This document shows, piece by piece, positions 33,369 through 44,305 of a DNA stretch of 64,000 bases; positions within the stretch are counted from its first letter, which is position 1, and the number at the start of each line of letters is the position of its first letter. The DNA is from Volvox africanus. Its lineage: Eukaryota > Chlorophyta > Chlorophyceae > Chlamydomonadales > Volvocaceae. Under the pieces are notes generated by a model that saw only the letters and a list, made by a program, of their open reading frames with translations, was not told the DNA's origin and did not search any database. The stretch covers positions 4,802,501 through 4,866,500 of the forward strand of contig BSDZ01000013.1 in NCBI GenBank assembly GCA_030268105.1, given 5' to 3'. The translations under genes and the position numbers were made by a program.

Positions 33369-33422
33369 TGTAACACAGGGTGCAATAGCGCATGATGCCG
33401 GGGTGCGAGTTCCCCCCCTTAC
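33369..33422 (+). repeat. Direct repeat, copy 2
   Basis: Second copy of the 33017-33069 sequence, sharing GCGCATGATGCCGGGGTGC exactly. Confidence 0.7.
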
Positions 33423-33740
33423 ACATTTAATTAGGGCTCCCTCTCACTATTGCTCTGTAAATGCATCCACTTGAAGTTGCTGCTCACAACGTCACCAGGT
33501 GGAAAACTGGAAATGGTCTCTGTGTACGGAAATGTGATGAACTTCAATAAGTCCTGGGCATACATGCAAGTGCAGAGGGTCTTTAGGCTGGAGAACCCCG
33601 CTGACCTGGTGGAACTGCTTGCCATCGACTATGAACTAATTTAGCAAATTGTTTTTTTGTCCTTGGAAGAGCAACAGCTTTGGTGGGCTTCATATCATTA
33701 TTCGCATACATACATCCGCTCCCAGGCAAAGTGCCTCTGT

Positions 33741-33853
33741 TGTGAAGTATCCTGGGGTGTCTACGCGGGTAGTAGTGTCCAAGATGAACCCTGTATGGTT
33801 ATCTTCCAATTGGGCCTTTGCTGCATGGTGGCGGACACAACAGGAATACAACA
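33741..33853 (+). repeat. TGT...ACA short element, copy 1
   Basis: This segment begins TGT, ends ACAACA, and matches the insertion at 59575-59673: both share AGTATCCTGGGGT, then TCTACG-GGGTAGT, later TGGGCCTTTG and the end ACACAACAG-ACAACA. The two copies differ by small indels. TGT...ACA ends at about 100 bp suggest a very small LTR or solo mini-LTR rather than a cut-and-paste element. Confidence 0.65.
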
Positions 33854-34285
33854 TTTTGTGAAATCTACCGGGCCTTTGGGCCCGGTGCCCCAGCAGTGGG
33901 AAGAGGGGCCTTGAACCAGGACTAATATCTTGAGGAGGTTTTAGGATATTGTTATACCGTATTAAATCTACCTGCAGATGTTACCCAATGGGAAGGTTTT
34001 CAAATAATTGGTCATCTTGGACCATTATTTACCCATAGACATCCCTGGACAATACACCTTGTACCATCTATCACAAGTGACCATCCCCAAGTCCCGACCA
34101 ATTTCCCTGGTTACTGCTTCTGAATTCCAAAATTTTTTTGGGTTACGAAAAAGTAACTGGTTAACTGAAAAAACACTGCTCGTGGGGCTGCTGTGGGCCC
34201 GGTTGTACGCTGCATCCTTTAGCGAAGTTCGTAGCTGGGAGCACATCAATCAGTTTATATTTCCCTCTCTATGTACACGCGCGGG

Positions 34286-34360
34286 CCCCTCTGCGCTGTG
34301 ATTTGGCCCCGGCAGGGCCCCTGGCGCTAGTCCTTGCAGGGCGAGTCGCCACAGTGTAAT
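34286..34360 (+). repeat. Dispersed repeat, copy 3
   Basis: Same family as 272-346 and 2297-2370; it shares CTGCGCTGTG and GGGCGAGTCGCC-ACAGTGTAAT. One base of the GTCGCCC core is missing. Confidence 0.7.
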
Positions 34361-36626
34361 ACCCCTCATAGATACAGTAATTTAAACGAATCACTGTACC
34401 ATTTGCCCAGCACTCCCCACTGGTCCTTGTAACGTGCACTACTAGTACGCCTGAGCCTGCCGGGAGACGTACATACGTACATCCACAGTCTCCATAACTT
34501 TGGTTGCTGAAATTTTCGGCATGTTGCCACAAGAATATGCCAGTTCCCATCGGCAGAGACATTGAGTTACGCCTTCCGCATAGAGAACGGCCCACCTGCT
34601 CCCGGAGGACTTCCAGGCCCTTGGGATTGTGAAGGAACTGTCGCCCGAGGACCGTCAAGAAGGTGTACGTTGCAAGTCCCGTTCTATAAAAAACAATACA
34701 GGAAATACAACGGAGTTGTATGCAGCGAGAGTCTTCTTCGGCAAGGAAAGATATGCAAGGATATGGGGCTTGCTTACAGTATCCAGGGTAGTCCCACGGA
34801 TGCCCAGAGCCGTGACGCCCACGGTAACATTGGGTTATCAGCATTTGTTCCGACATCAGAAGCCACTGGCTTCTTAGCTCCCGCTTTGCTTGGCTTCATG
34901 GTCCACAACGCCGCCACAAATCCTCCAAGTTTATGGTTTCGTCATGCAAAAAGAGGTACGCATAATCCTAAAGATGTCTCGATACTATAAGAAGTTGCAT
35001 CTTGTAAAATAAGTTTGTCAGCCAAGGTTGCGTTCAATGATTAGCTATTCCAACTTGACAAGAAACTAGATAAAACCATCTTTTTGGTGCTGAAGACCTT
35101 AGTAACCAAGGAAAAGGCTTTGTGGATCAAATGGGCTCTTCAACGGACTGAAGCAAACAGCAAGCTGAAACACAAGAGATTTCACACTTTTTGCATCTAA
35201 AGGATACCTAATGGTTCACATCTCACCTACCCATTACAGCTACAGTTAGCATTGAAGACATTCTTATCGCCGTACTAGTACGAGCGATTCTGCAAGTAAG
35301 GAATAGCGCCGTAAGATATTTTTCTATAAACTTACAGATATAGAACATCTATTATGAACAATTGCTTTAGACAGTAAGCGCGAAAATTTGTCTCTGTCTT
35401 TCGGAAAACCCTCAACTCCACATATTGATATAATCATCTGGATAATTAAGTATTATGTTAATTACTCTAGATTGGTCTTGGGAACGGTGTATTTTTGCCA
35501 TCCCCGGCTGTAAAGCAAAATGTTATGAAGAGTAGCAAACGCAGGGTTTTCTTTTAAGTAACGTTTTAAGCTGATAATCAACTACATTATCTTGATTTGT
35601 AATACGTAGCTAAGTCAATAGAATAGGTGATACTGTGCCGTAGAACAGTCTCACGTAAAAATCTACTTGGAAGTTGTAGCTGTCCAGGTAATGCCGTTGT
35701 GAGTTCTCACCAGGAATCCAATATGTGAGAGCACCGTAATCGCTTGGAGAGAAAAAGGAGGCGGCGCCTCTGCTCTAAGGGAAAAGTTGTAGATTTGTTT
35801 GACAAAAATCTCGAAATACGGTATGACTGGAAGAGGCGCATTGCCGCTTAGCAAAGACACAGGCTCATTATAATTACGCTGCCTGACAGCAATCAGGTAA
35901 GCAAGGCTTAAGCCAAGGGTCGCTGCTTGGTCGGGTAAACTGCTGTCAGCTTCTTACATGCGTCCAAAGTTTCCCGTTCCCGTAACCCCTTCCCAGATTC
36001 TGTACCGCTCAACATGGCGTCAAAATGCAAATGCTGTGACGCATCATCCTCACACTCATATTACTATTTAAAATTATAAGGTTCCTGGTGCGGATTCAAT
36101 ATGAGGTGTTCTTGTATGTACTCTCACGCTGTACGGCGCTGTACGAAGTGTTAGAAGATTGTACGGTTTGGTAAGGCCTTTACCAAACCGGGCTGCGACA
36201 GGTCGAACGCGACGCCAACAAGCTATCAGCAGAAAATATGGTTTCCGTTTTCTACGCAAATGCTGGGCAGCTCCGTTTATCATCGATCTGGTTTCATTAT
36301 CAAGGGCCATCGATGTCTGAGGAGGCTTAATGCCGCAGAGACCCATGCCGCAGAGGCCGGATGTTACATTCATCCAAGAAAGATCTTTCGGCGCCAATTG
36401 GCGCACAAGCCCCAGACCAAGCCTGTATATATAGGAACTACCCAGGGGCCGGTGCACACGGCTTGCACTTGGTGGTCACGAGGGCTTTATCGCAGGCATT
36501 CGGGGGCCATATGTGGATGGGCACTCAGGTTACGCTCACTCCCACCTCTTCATGTATATCGGGCTTTCCGTTTAATTAAGTTTAACAACATGGACGTGGG
36601 GAGATGAGGACGCTGCATCGATGGGC

Positions 36627-36641
36627 TTTTAGGGTTTTAGG
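36627..36641 (+). repeat. Interstitial telomere-type repeat (TTTTAGGG)
   Basis: TTTTAGGGTTTTAGG, nearly two units of the Chlamydomonas-type telomere repeat, in otherwise unexplained DNA. Confidence 0.6.
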
Positions 36642-38228
36642 TGTTAAGGGCTATGAAACCATATGCTAGTCATGAAACCATAGCCATAACCTAAAGCCAA
36701 AGTCATAAGATGGCAAACCTCGGATGCTCATCCTAATGCCCTTATTATATAATGTTTCAGACAATGACACAAATCTCAACATATGAGGGCCGGATTTCCG
36801 GTACCAGAGCAGTGACTCTCTCTGCTCTGGCCGGTACAGTGTGGAGCCCTAATAATGAGCCCTAATAATTCGCTTTCAGGCCTTGGCTGTGATTGGTTGG
36901 ATACGATGCTCCATGTCAAATAAAACATAATTGCATTGGCGAGAAAAGCATTCGAATGCTGATCTGCGTTTCTACTTCAGAAATTCGCTAGTATTGCGCG
37001 TGGCTTCCAGGTCCGCAAGCCTAACAATGTAAAGCTTCAATCACAGAACATGCTCAACCAGGTTAGATTAGGACAATTCCATTCAGTTTTCGTGGGAAGC
37101 AATGGGAGGCTGGCGTTTTCTCAGGCCATTCCCGCGTGATTTGGCGGTTAGGGCCGCGTCCGTTGTAACGATAAAATGTTTGCATCCAGTCCTTGTAGGT
37201 TATCTTCGAACTCACAACTAAATTCAACGGAATGCATTAATTCCATTTGTTTTGTTAAATGTTGCATTATGAGCCTGATTGTTGTACAAAGCAAAAAATC
37301 AGGACTGGCGGTACGTAGTCCGGCCGTGCCAATAAACGCTGCGTGGTAGGTCAGAAGCTCAACTAAGCTTGACCTGACTGTAAATTTAAACTCAAAATCT
37401 ACGGTTCTTAAAAAGCTTATATACTTACACACACCACCATGCTCAGTAAATGCGCTCGCCTAGGAAATGTAATCCGAGCAGTGTCGTACGGTGTCCATTA
37501 TAACATTACTCCATCAGGGAGCATTGAATTTGGCTATTTACTTATTATTTGTCAATTAATATTGCACATAAATTTCTATGACATAAGTGATATCTTGAGA
37601 TTCAGGGCGTGGACGTGCGCTGCAACTGACATCCGAGATGACGTCGCTGTAGCAGCAAGCACAGCCCAGACATTTAACACATCACCAGAGCTCTATCTGG
37701 AGTCAAGGCAAGGAGAGAACTGACACAAAACCTGAGCGTTATTAAAAATGTCCCAGCCTTGAAATTAAAGGCAATGCACGCATCCATATAAACGACGGGT
37801 AGGTCGTCCATGCATGTCGTCGATAACCATTCTAGCTTCATCAGGACGTGTCATCTCCCGTCTTTTCTTGGCAAGCATTCCTAAGGGCTAAGGGAGGGCA
37901 TACAGCCCTGCTGCCGAACTTACCCCTTACCGCCCTGCCTGCCGCCGCTGCCCGCCGCTTCATCACGGACGTTAGTTCTGATCGCCGGTGTTGCCAATTC
38001 GTTCCGTCTCACGGCATTCCACGCAGGGACGTGCAGCCCATCCTTTGATCGCTACGCGGCCTTGTGTTGGAGACAGCCTGGCTAGCTATGTAGCAGCTAG
38101 CTCTTTCCGCCTCTTGCTTTATATACGTACATTGCGCGCGCGGTTCTTTCCCCGCCCAGGTCAGCGCGTTATCAAATCATAACCACATCTGGCGGCGCAT
38201 AGCTACATAAAGAGGGACACGTAGCAGT

Positions 38229-39383
38229 ATGTGGTTTATGGAGGCAGCGGCTGCCACCGTTGGAGCTGTTCTGGCGACGTTAAATTCTTCAGTATTACCA
38301 GCTGCTGCTACAGGATCTATATCCACCACTGTTCCTGACAGCCCAATCGGCCACATCGCCGACCCCGCTGTTGCGATCGAGCTCATCAACCCTACTACTG
38401 TCAGCGCTCCAGTCATCGGTGTCACGTTTGCAGTCAAAGATGAGGAAGGTGCAGAGCAACAGCAGCCGCCGCTGGGGGAACAGGTAGCGGCCTCCGTGCA
38501 TTCCAAGCAACGACGCGGGATATATAATGGCACAAATGCTGCAAATAACACCGCCACGTTTACCACCAGCCCGCAACAACAGCTATTTCAGCAAGATCGT
38601 TTTTTGCAACCGAATTCAGCAGGGAGTCCAGACTTGCGATTTGACAGTGTCGGATTTGCCGGTGGTAGAGTTAAAACTGTGCAGCCACTGCTGGTGCCTC
38701 AGTACTTGTTGCCATTACCTCATTACTGGCCAATGGCCCTGTTCCCACCCTGTGGCGGTGATAATGACGAGGAGCTGGAACAGATGCAGCAGAAAAGGAT
38801 GCGCCCCACGAAGCGGATATCAAAAGGTAACCGAATGCTGCGCTGTAGCAGCAGCAGTAGCTGCAGCTGGTGGCAGCTGCTGCCGCCGCAGCTAGGCTAT
38901 AATAATGCTGCAGTGGCAGCTGCGGCACCGCCGACCGAGCAGGTCATGCCGTTGCAACCGACGTCCCCTCCGGTCGCCGACCGGTTTGGCTATCCCTCGG
39001 TCCCTACTCCGTCCGTTAGAAATCAAAATTGGATTTCCAGCAGGGACGTGCGGAAGGATGTGTTTGGGAATCCCATTAGGTGGCTGCTCCCTCGCAAGGC
39101 CCGTGCAGGAGCGCAGCGGGGGACAGAGGTGGAAAGCGGTGAGGACGATGACGGAGGGGAAAAGGAAAAGGAAGGGGAGGAGGGGTCACCAGCAGCTGGC
39201 GGAGGTCCAGATCAGTGGAGGGTGGATGCAGCCGGGGCACAGCGCCGGCGGGCTGCCAGTACTGGTAGCACCGCTGCGCCGGAGGCAGCGTCATCATCGG
39301 GGCATAGGATCCGTGGATTCATGGTGGATTCTGCTGAACCGGAATCGCTGCAGTACTTGGCACATGTGACTCTGGGGCTGTAA
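38229..39383 (+). CDS. Hypothetical protein, 384 residues
   Basis: A single open frame from an ATG at 38229 to a TAA at 39381-39383. The protein starts with a hydrophobic Ala/Val/Leu stretch (about 1-25), then has Gln-rich (QQQLFQQ), Ser/Cys-rich and Ala-rich parts. A more ordered centre follows (for example RDVRKDVFGNPIRWLLPRKA at about 270-290), then an acidic patch (EDDDGGEKEKEGEEG) and an end with SAEPESLQYLAHVTLGL. I recognise no family. Length, codon use and a TGTAA motif 30 bp after the stop favour a real gene or a real last exon. The start is uncertain because an upstream exon is possible. The minus strand is also partly open but lacks these features. Confidence 0.6.
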   Translation: MWFMEAAAATVGAVLATLNSSVLPAAATGSISTTVPDSPIGHIADPAVAIELINPTTVSAPVIGVTFAVKDEEGAEQQQPPLGEQVAASVHSKQRRGIYNGTNAANNTATFTTSPQQQLFQQDRFLQPNSAGSPDLRFDSVGFAGGRVKTVQPLLVPQYLLPLPHYWPMALFPPCGGDNDEELEQMQQKRMRPTKRISKGNRMLRCSSSSSCSWWQLLPPQLGYNNAAVAAAAPPTEQVMPLQPTSPPVADRFGYPSVPTPSVRNQNWISSRDVRKDVFGNPIRWLLPRKARAGAQRGTEVESGEDDDGGEKEKEGEEGSPAAGGGPDQWRVDAAGAQRRRAASTGSTAAPEAASSSGHRIRGFMVDSAEPESLQYLAHVTLGL

Positions 39384-39412
39384 TCAACGTACGACATATG
39401 TACGTCAGACGA

Positions 39413-39417
39413 TGTAA
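39413..39417 (+). terminator. Candidate polyadenylation signal TGTAA
   Basis: TGTAA is the usual volvocine poly(A) signal. It lies 30 bases after the TAA of the hypothetical gene; a second TGTAA overlaps the stop codon itself. The position supports a transcript ending here on the plus strand. Confidence 0.4.
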
Positions 39418-42400
39418 GTTAGTACATACGGGGTAGGTCCGTGGAAATCGTGGGGGGGGGGGTTGAAGGAATGCAGCTTGAACACCTGCATTCTTCGGCT
39501 GGTGCCAATCGCTGGTGCCAATGTACGACATACAAGTTCTATGTACCACGTTATAACTAATACCCATGTATGGGAGCTTTCCGGATGATGAAGATGATGA
39601 GATGATGATGCCGTACAGGTCGTGTTTGGCTTTGTTGCAACGTTCTGAGTAGCTTTCCTATGGCAGTAGTGTCCCATTAGCCATTACTGCGGTTGGATAT
39701 GATGCACAATTGATACAAGTTTAAAAATGCCGAAACATTAGTTTCCAAAGCAATTAGCATTATGTGCCGATAATAGATAATCATACCGAGCATGCATAAG
39801 ATTGTGTGTGTCACGTCCGGAGCGGTAGTTTATACTGCCTAGCACTGCACGCATTCAGCCCTAGGTCTAATCTGTATCTTAGTCATAGGTCGTATTCGTT
39901 TCCCGTACTATTGTGCGACACTGCAGTGATCAGATTGCAAACCTCTCCTGTTGTCCTGCAAGCCCGCCATTCCATCCATCAGTCAACGAGCCACTTAACC
40001 TTACGATAGAACAAGAGAGTACATACGATGATCAAGGTACGAGTACGGTACAACGTCTTGTTGATACGATGTAGAAACTTGGCTAAAGTGGCTTTGGTTG
40101 TCATGTGTTTTCATATTTCGGATTTTCGTATTTGTTATCTTTTCTGTTCTTCCAATCTATTTCACTTCCTACTTCACTTTCACGATCAAGGTTTGTCAAT
40201 GTGTACAGCGCGCAACAAAGGTTGACGTACAAGTCTTAACGCCAGTGCAGACTTTGCTTTTGCTCTTTTGTGTTGTGCGGTCCATGAGCCTCCTGGCTCT
40301 TTCCGGACCATGCGAGTTCACAGACTTGTATTCAGCAGCAGAGGGGTATGGCAACACAAAGGTGCGTGCGCCAGAGATGATGATAATCAAGCGATTTGTG
40401 AGGCTTCCAACGGTGTCTTTATGCTACCAGGCTTGCTTATTGGCCATAGGAGCGGTAGGAGAGGCTGAGGAGAGAAGCTGTGAAGAGGAGATTTTTGCGG
40501 CGAAGACGCCAATAATGAATTAACGATGGAGGCTGGCTTTACCAGCCCTAAGTCTCACCCCATCCGAGCGGAAGTAGATAGAAGCCCATTCTTTTTCGGG
40601 TTGGTGCGTTTGCATTGTGCATGGAAATGCTGGAGGAGCAGGCCCTAGCCAGTCACATACATACAAACCCTAAGCTACGCATCCGGACACAACCGGTGAG
40701 GCACGACACTGTGATCGATTCTGGCAGCGAGCGTGATAAAAATCCCTCCACTGGTTTAGGGTGAATGTGCCCCCGATGTTGATGGACGATGAGGACCGCA
40801 GTTATAGTGACTTGCGAGCCGACCAGGAGTGGAGTTGAAGCCGCCGTTGATAGTAGATTCCACTGGATGCTGGCAGTGGGTGCTAAACCCAGGAAAATCA
40901 CTGATTTCAGAGAAGTCAACATGGATGAACGGATGCGGGTGCCCCCTAATACAGGGGAAGGTAGGGACTCCCAGGTAGTGGCCACGGGTAAAGCAAAACC
41001 CCATATCCCACACACATAAACTTGCAGTGCGTGTAGGATGGAGCTCGAAAATGCACAGGGCTGATCTAGTGCGTACATACCTGGAGCAGCATTTTTGTAT
41101 GCTCTAGTAAGAATTGGTAAATGTCAATGCGGCGACGGCGTTGTATATCTGTAACCTTGTTGTCGATGCAGTATAGTACATTACAGATACAGTGCTGGCA
41201 ATGGTGGTGGTGGCCGGGTCCGGCCGAGGGTGACTGGCAAGGGTACATAACGGAGGCAGCAGGCACTGTGCATTGTTTGCATGTCAGAACTGTGTTTTGT
41301 GGACGAGGGATGTCTCCTTGGAATATATATGTAAGCGCAGTTGGCTGGATTATGGGTGGATAGATGTATGGACGGACCGACCACTGGATGGATGTACAGA
41401 CAGATACCTTGCTATATATAACATACACAATATCAAGTTATCAACATCACTTTTCCAAAATGAGCGCTCCCGCTTAGCACATGTAAAAATTACGACGTTT
41501 GCTGATGGCAGGGCACATGACACGTACACGTATTTACACGGACGGAAGCCCTTGCCTAAGTATGCACACACGCACTCTTAAGATGCATAACTACCTAACA
41601 CCGCCCAGTAGCCGCCCCTGTAGCAGTCATCTTAACAATGCTAATGATTCTTGCGCAGAAGCGTTGGTTTAATTGGGTTGGTCAGGGTGTCACCCCGGAT
41701 TACTGCACGCAAGTAGGACAATGTGGCAAACTGGTACATCTAATAAAGTCCTGCGGCAGCAGAGTCTTGATCTCTGAAAACTTAGTAATGCATTCTTTTT
41801 GTGCCCGGCTAAAGCACTCCACGCACCAGCAGGGTGACTTTAACATTGGCTCACCTACCAAGATGTACGGCACTCTGCTGAAGCAAATTGCCAGCTTTTT
41901 GGTACGATGCACGATGCTTATCGCATGATTAATACCTATTATTATTTGTAGGCCAAATGTATGCAGTTCACTACACCCCAACCCGCATTTACTCTTCGTT
42001 TCCCCACCTACAGCAATATATAGATGTAGTAGTCGTATGTGTACGGCACACACCAGCACAATATCAAGGTGCAGAATCACTCTGTGAGCATCCCGAGAGG
42101 CCTTTGCGGCTCTCAACTACTACAATAGATGGCAGAGCTGTGTTGGAACTGTCCTTAAACATCGCTTTAAAGCCCTAGGAAGTAATTGCCTATGGACATC
42201 CGCCCCTTCAGAACGGGGCCACTTCACCTCTATGACGTAAAAAGGCGGATACAACATTCCAAGGGAAATGCCAGGGAAATTGTAATTGCCATTCAACTAG
42301 TACGTATCCATCGGTCGTTCTTCCATAGGTAGCTAGCATTTATAGACATTTACCCTTGTAAGCGGCAGTACATTCACGGCCAGCAAAGTGGTACACATAC

Positions 42401-44305
42401 AGCAGGTAAAATGAAGTCGAATTGCGAGGGGTAGTTCTAAAGACGTAATTTTATGTACGGTACAGACTACGTACATGTACATTGCGGCCCAGATAAGTGC
42501 TCTCACTGCACATTACATGCTTTTGTGCTCGGGTTTCCCTCATCAGAAACGTCCCATTCTTATGTGACGGACGTAAGACCGATAAGAGTTAACCAGTATC
42601 CGCCAATCAACTTGAATGGATGTTGATGGGGTGTATAATTATATCCACGGCTATTAATCATAGACAATCAAATCGAGATTGTTCTGGATTTGACAGCCAA
42701 GTCCGCACACTGACATTTACGGCATGCACATCCCACACACTTTCCATTCAACACAGCAATGGAGGGCTCTGGCATGGCCTGGACATTGCCCACAACATCA
42801 TGGCGAGGACTACCTAGATGGATCCTCGGCCATCCCGGCACTGCCAGAACACAGCGCGCATGGCTTTGCCCAGGCGTGGCCACGATAGCCTGCGAACTGG
42901 CAATCCCTAAGCAACTTATGCCGCAACTCCAGAACATGCTAGACAACAATAATATCCTTCGCACTAGCATGGCTAATACAGCTAGACAGCTAGCTACGGC
43001 AATGGACACCGTGCTTTTCAATTGACGCCCTGCCACCGAAGCAATCTATATGGACTTTCTAAATATACGACAGAACCTGGATTCACCCAAAAGCTATGTA
43101 GAGCGGGATGGTGGAGGATGATCAAGCCACATAACCGCTTGCAGGCAACACCAGACGTAAAACAAGGAAGAAAGGAAAGAGCAAAAATACGAAATCTTTA
43201 CGGTGCGACTGCCAATGGACGAACCTGCAAACCAACAGTTGATTCCGGTGTGAAAGGGTGAATGGAATTCCGTTTGCTCGAGGTGAAGAGAGCATTCGTA
43301 ATATGCAATACGGCGCAAAGTGATATATCGTCGTATATAATACATGAAAAACAAAAATGCTCTAGCAGAACGGAATGCAGCAGCAGCTACAACATATTTC
43401 CATGAGAAGGAACCGCACCACTCAGGCAATGTATGTGCACATGAGGGCTGATGCCAGGCCAATATGTGCAATGGCGAAAGGACGGATGGAAAAACAGACC
43501 CAATCTTGCGGCGTGCGCTAGCCAGCATACAGCCTTTTGCCTCGCTGATGGCCTATCGCGGGTGCCTCCCGCATGATGACTGCAATAAACCTTATATAGC
43601 CACAAAATTCAGCTGCACATCAGCCCCTCAGCACACCCAGCACCTCATTCACAATGGCCGAATGTGGTATCCTGGCTGGGCCCTATCCAACAATTCAGGC
43701 TGCGTGGTAGGGTTTGGGTTTGGAGTTTGAGTTGGGGTTGGATATCTCCTCTGCTCGCCCATGCGGAGGGAGGGTTCTTCTGTGCCCACCTAGAGAAGGT
43801 AAATACAACGCCCGGCCGCAGGGCGAAGTGTGTCTGCTCCCTCCTTTCCAGCGCCTCTCCTTTCCTCCACTTCAGCAGCACTACTAGGTCAGTTTATTTG
43901 CCTCTTCCTCTCCCCCCTCCATTTCCCTCCCCTCCCAGTCCCACAATCCCACATCTCTACATGTCCCTCCACACCGCGGCTCGCTCCTAATCCTTCTCGC
44001 CGATGGCGCATGCCCCCTTTCAGTGGCGGTGACTTCAGACGGCTTAAAATGTTCGCAGGCGGCAGCGTTTTGCTGGCTGTGAGTACAGGTTGTTGCCCTC
44101 TGTCGGTCTATCTGCCTATCGATACATTTCTGGCTCCAGCTTCAACTGTTCCCCCTGATGTTGTTGAGGTTCTCCCCATGCGCACCAGTCGGCAGGGCTC
44201 ACTGGCAGCAGACGGGGGGCAGCAGCGAAACCAAACAAACCTGGATCTCAGCTACTCGACCTTCACTATTCGGTTCGCGCGCCGCTCACTTATTGTCCCA
44301 TGACG
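39418..44305. other. Unexplained stretch with scattered plus-strand open frames
   Basis: Several plus-strand frames look less random than average: 40789-41019, 41638-41901 (followed by a plausible donor TTTTTG/gtacga at 41902), 42187-42300 and 42759-43025. Read together they could be exons of one diverged or decaying gene, but I cannot join them in phase and recognise no domain. The region is AT-richer than the flanking genes. A low-complexity, pyrimidine-rich plus-strand frame at 43830-44303 is most likely not coding. Confidence 0.35.

Larger units (their letters stand above)
33423..38228. other. Stretch with repeats but no recognised gene
   Basis: This is AT-richer than the flanking genes. 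Open frames at 33450-33644 (plus; ends in LVELLAIDYELI), 34008-34301 (plus) and 36074-36457 (minus) have no family resemblance I can name and no convincing splice context. A telomere-like tract lies at 36627-36641. A hairpin with arms CCAGAGCAG/CTGCTCTGG lies near 36805-36831. The stretch probably includes the promoter of the minus-strand rhodopsin-kinase gene near its left end and that of the plus-strand gene at its right end, but no core elements are clear. Confidence 0.45.

Noticed and set aside
36798..36837. Hairpin as a possible terminator or transposon end
   Set aside because: It is a single short stem-loop with no second copy, target duplication or adjacent gene end, so no function can be supported.
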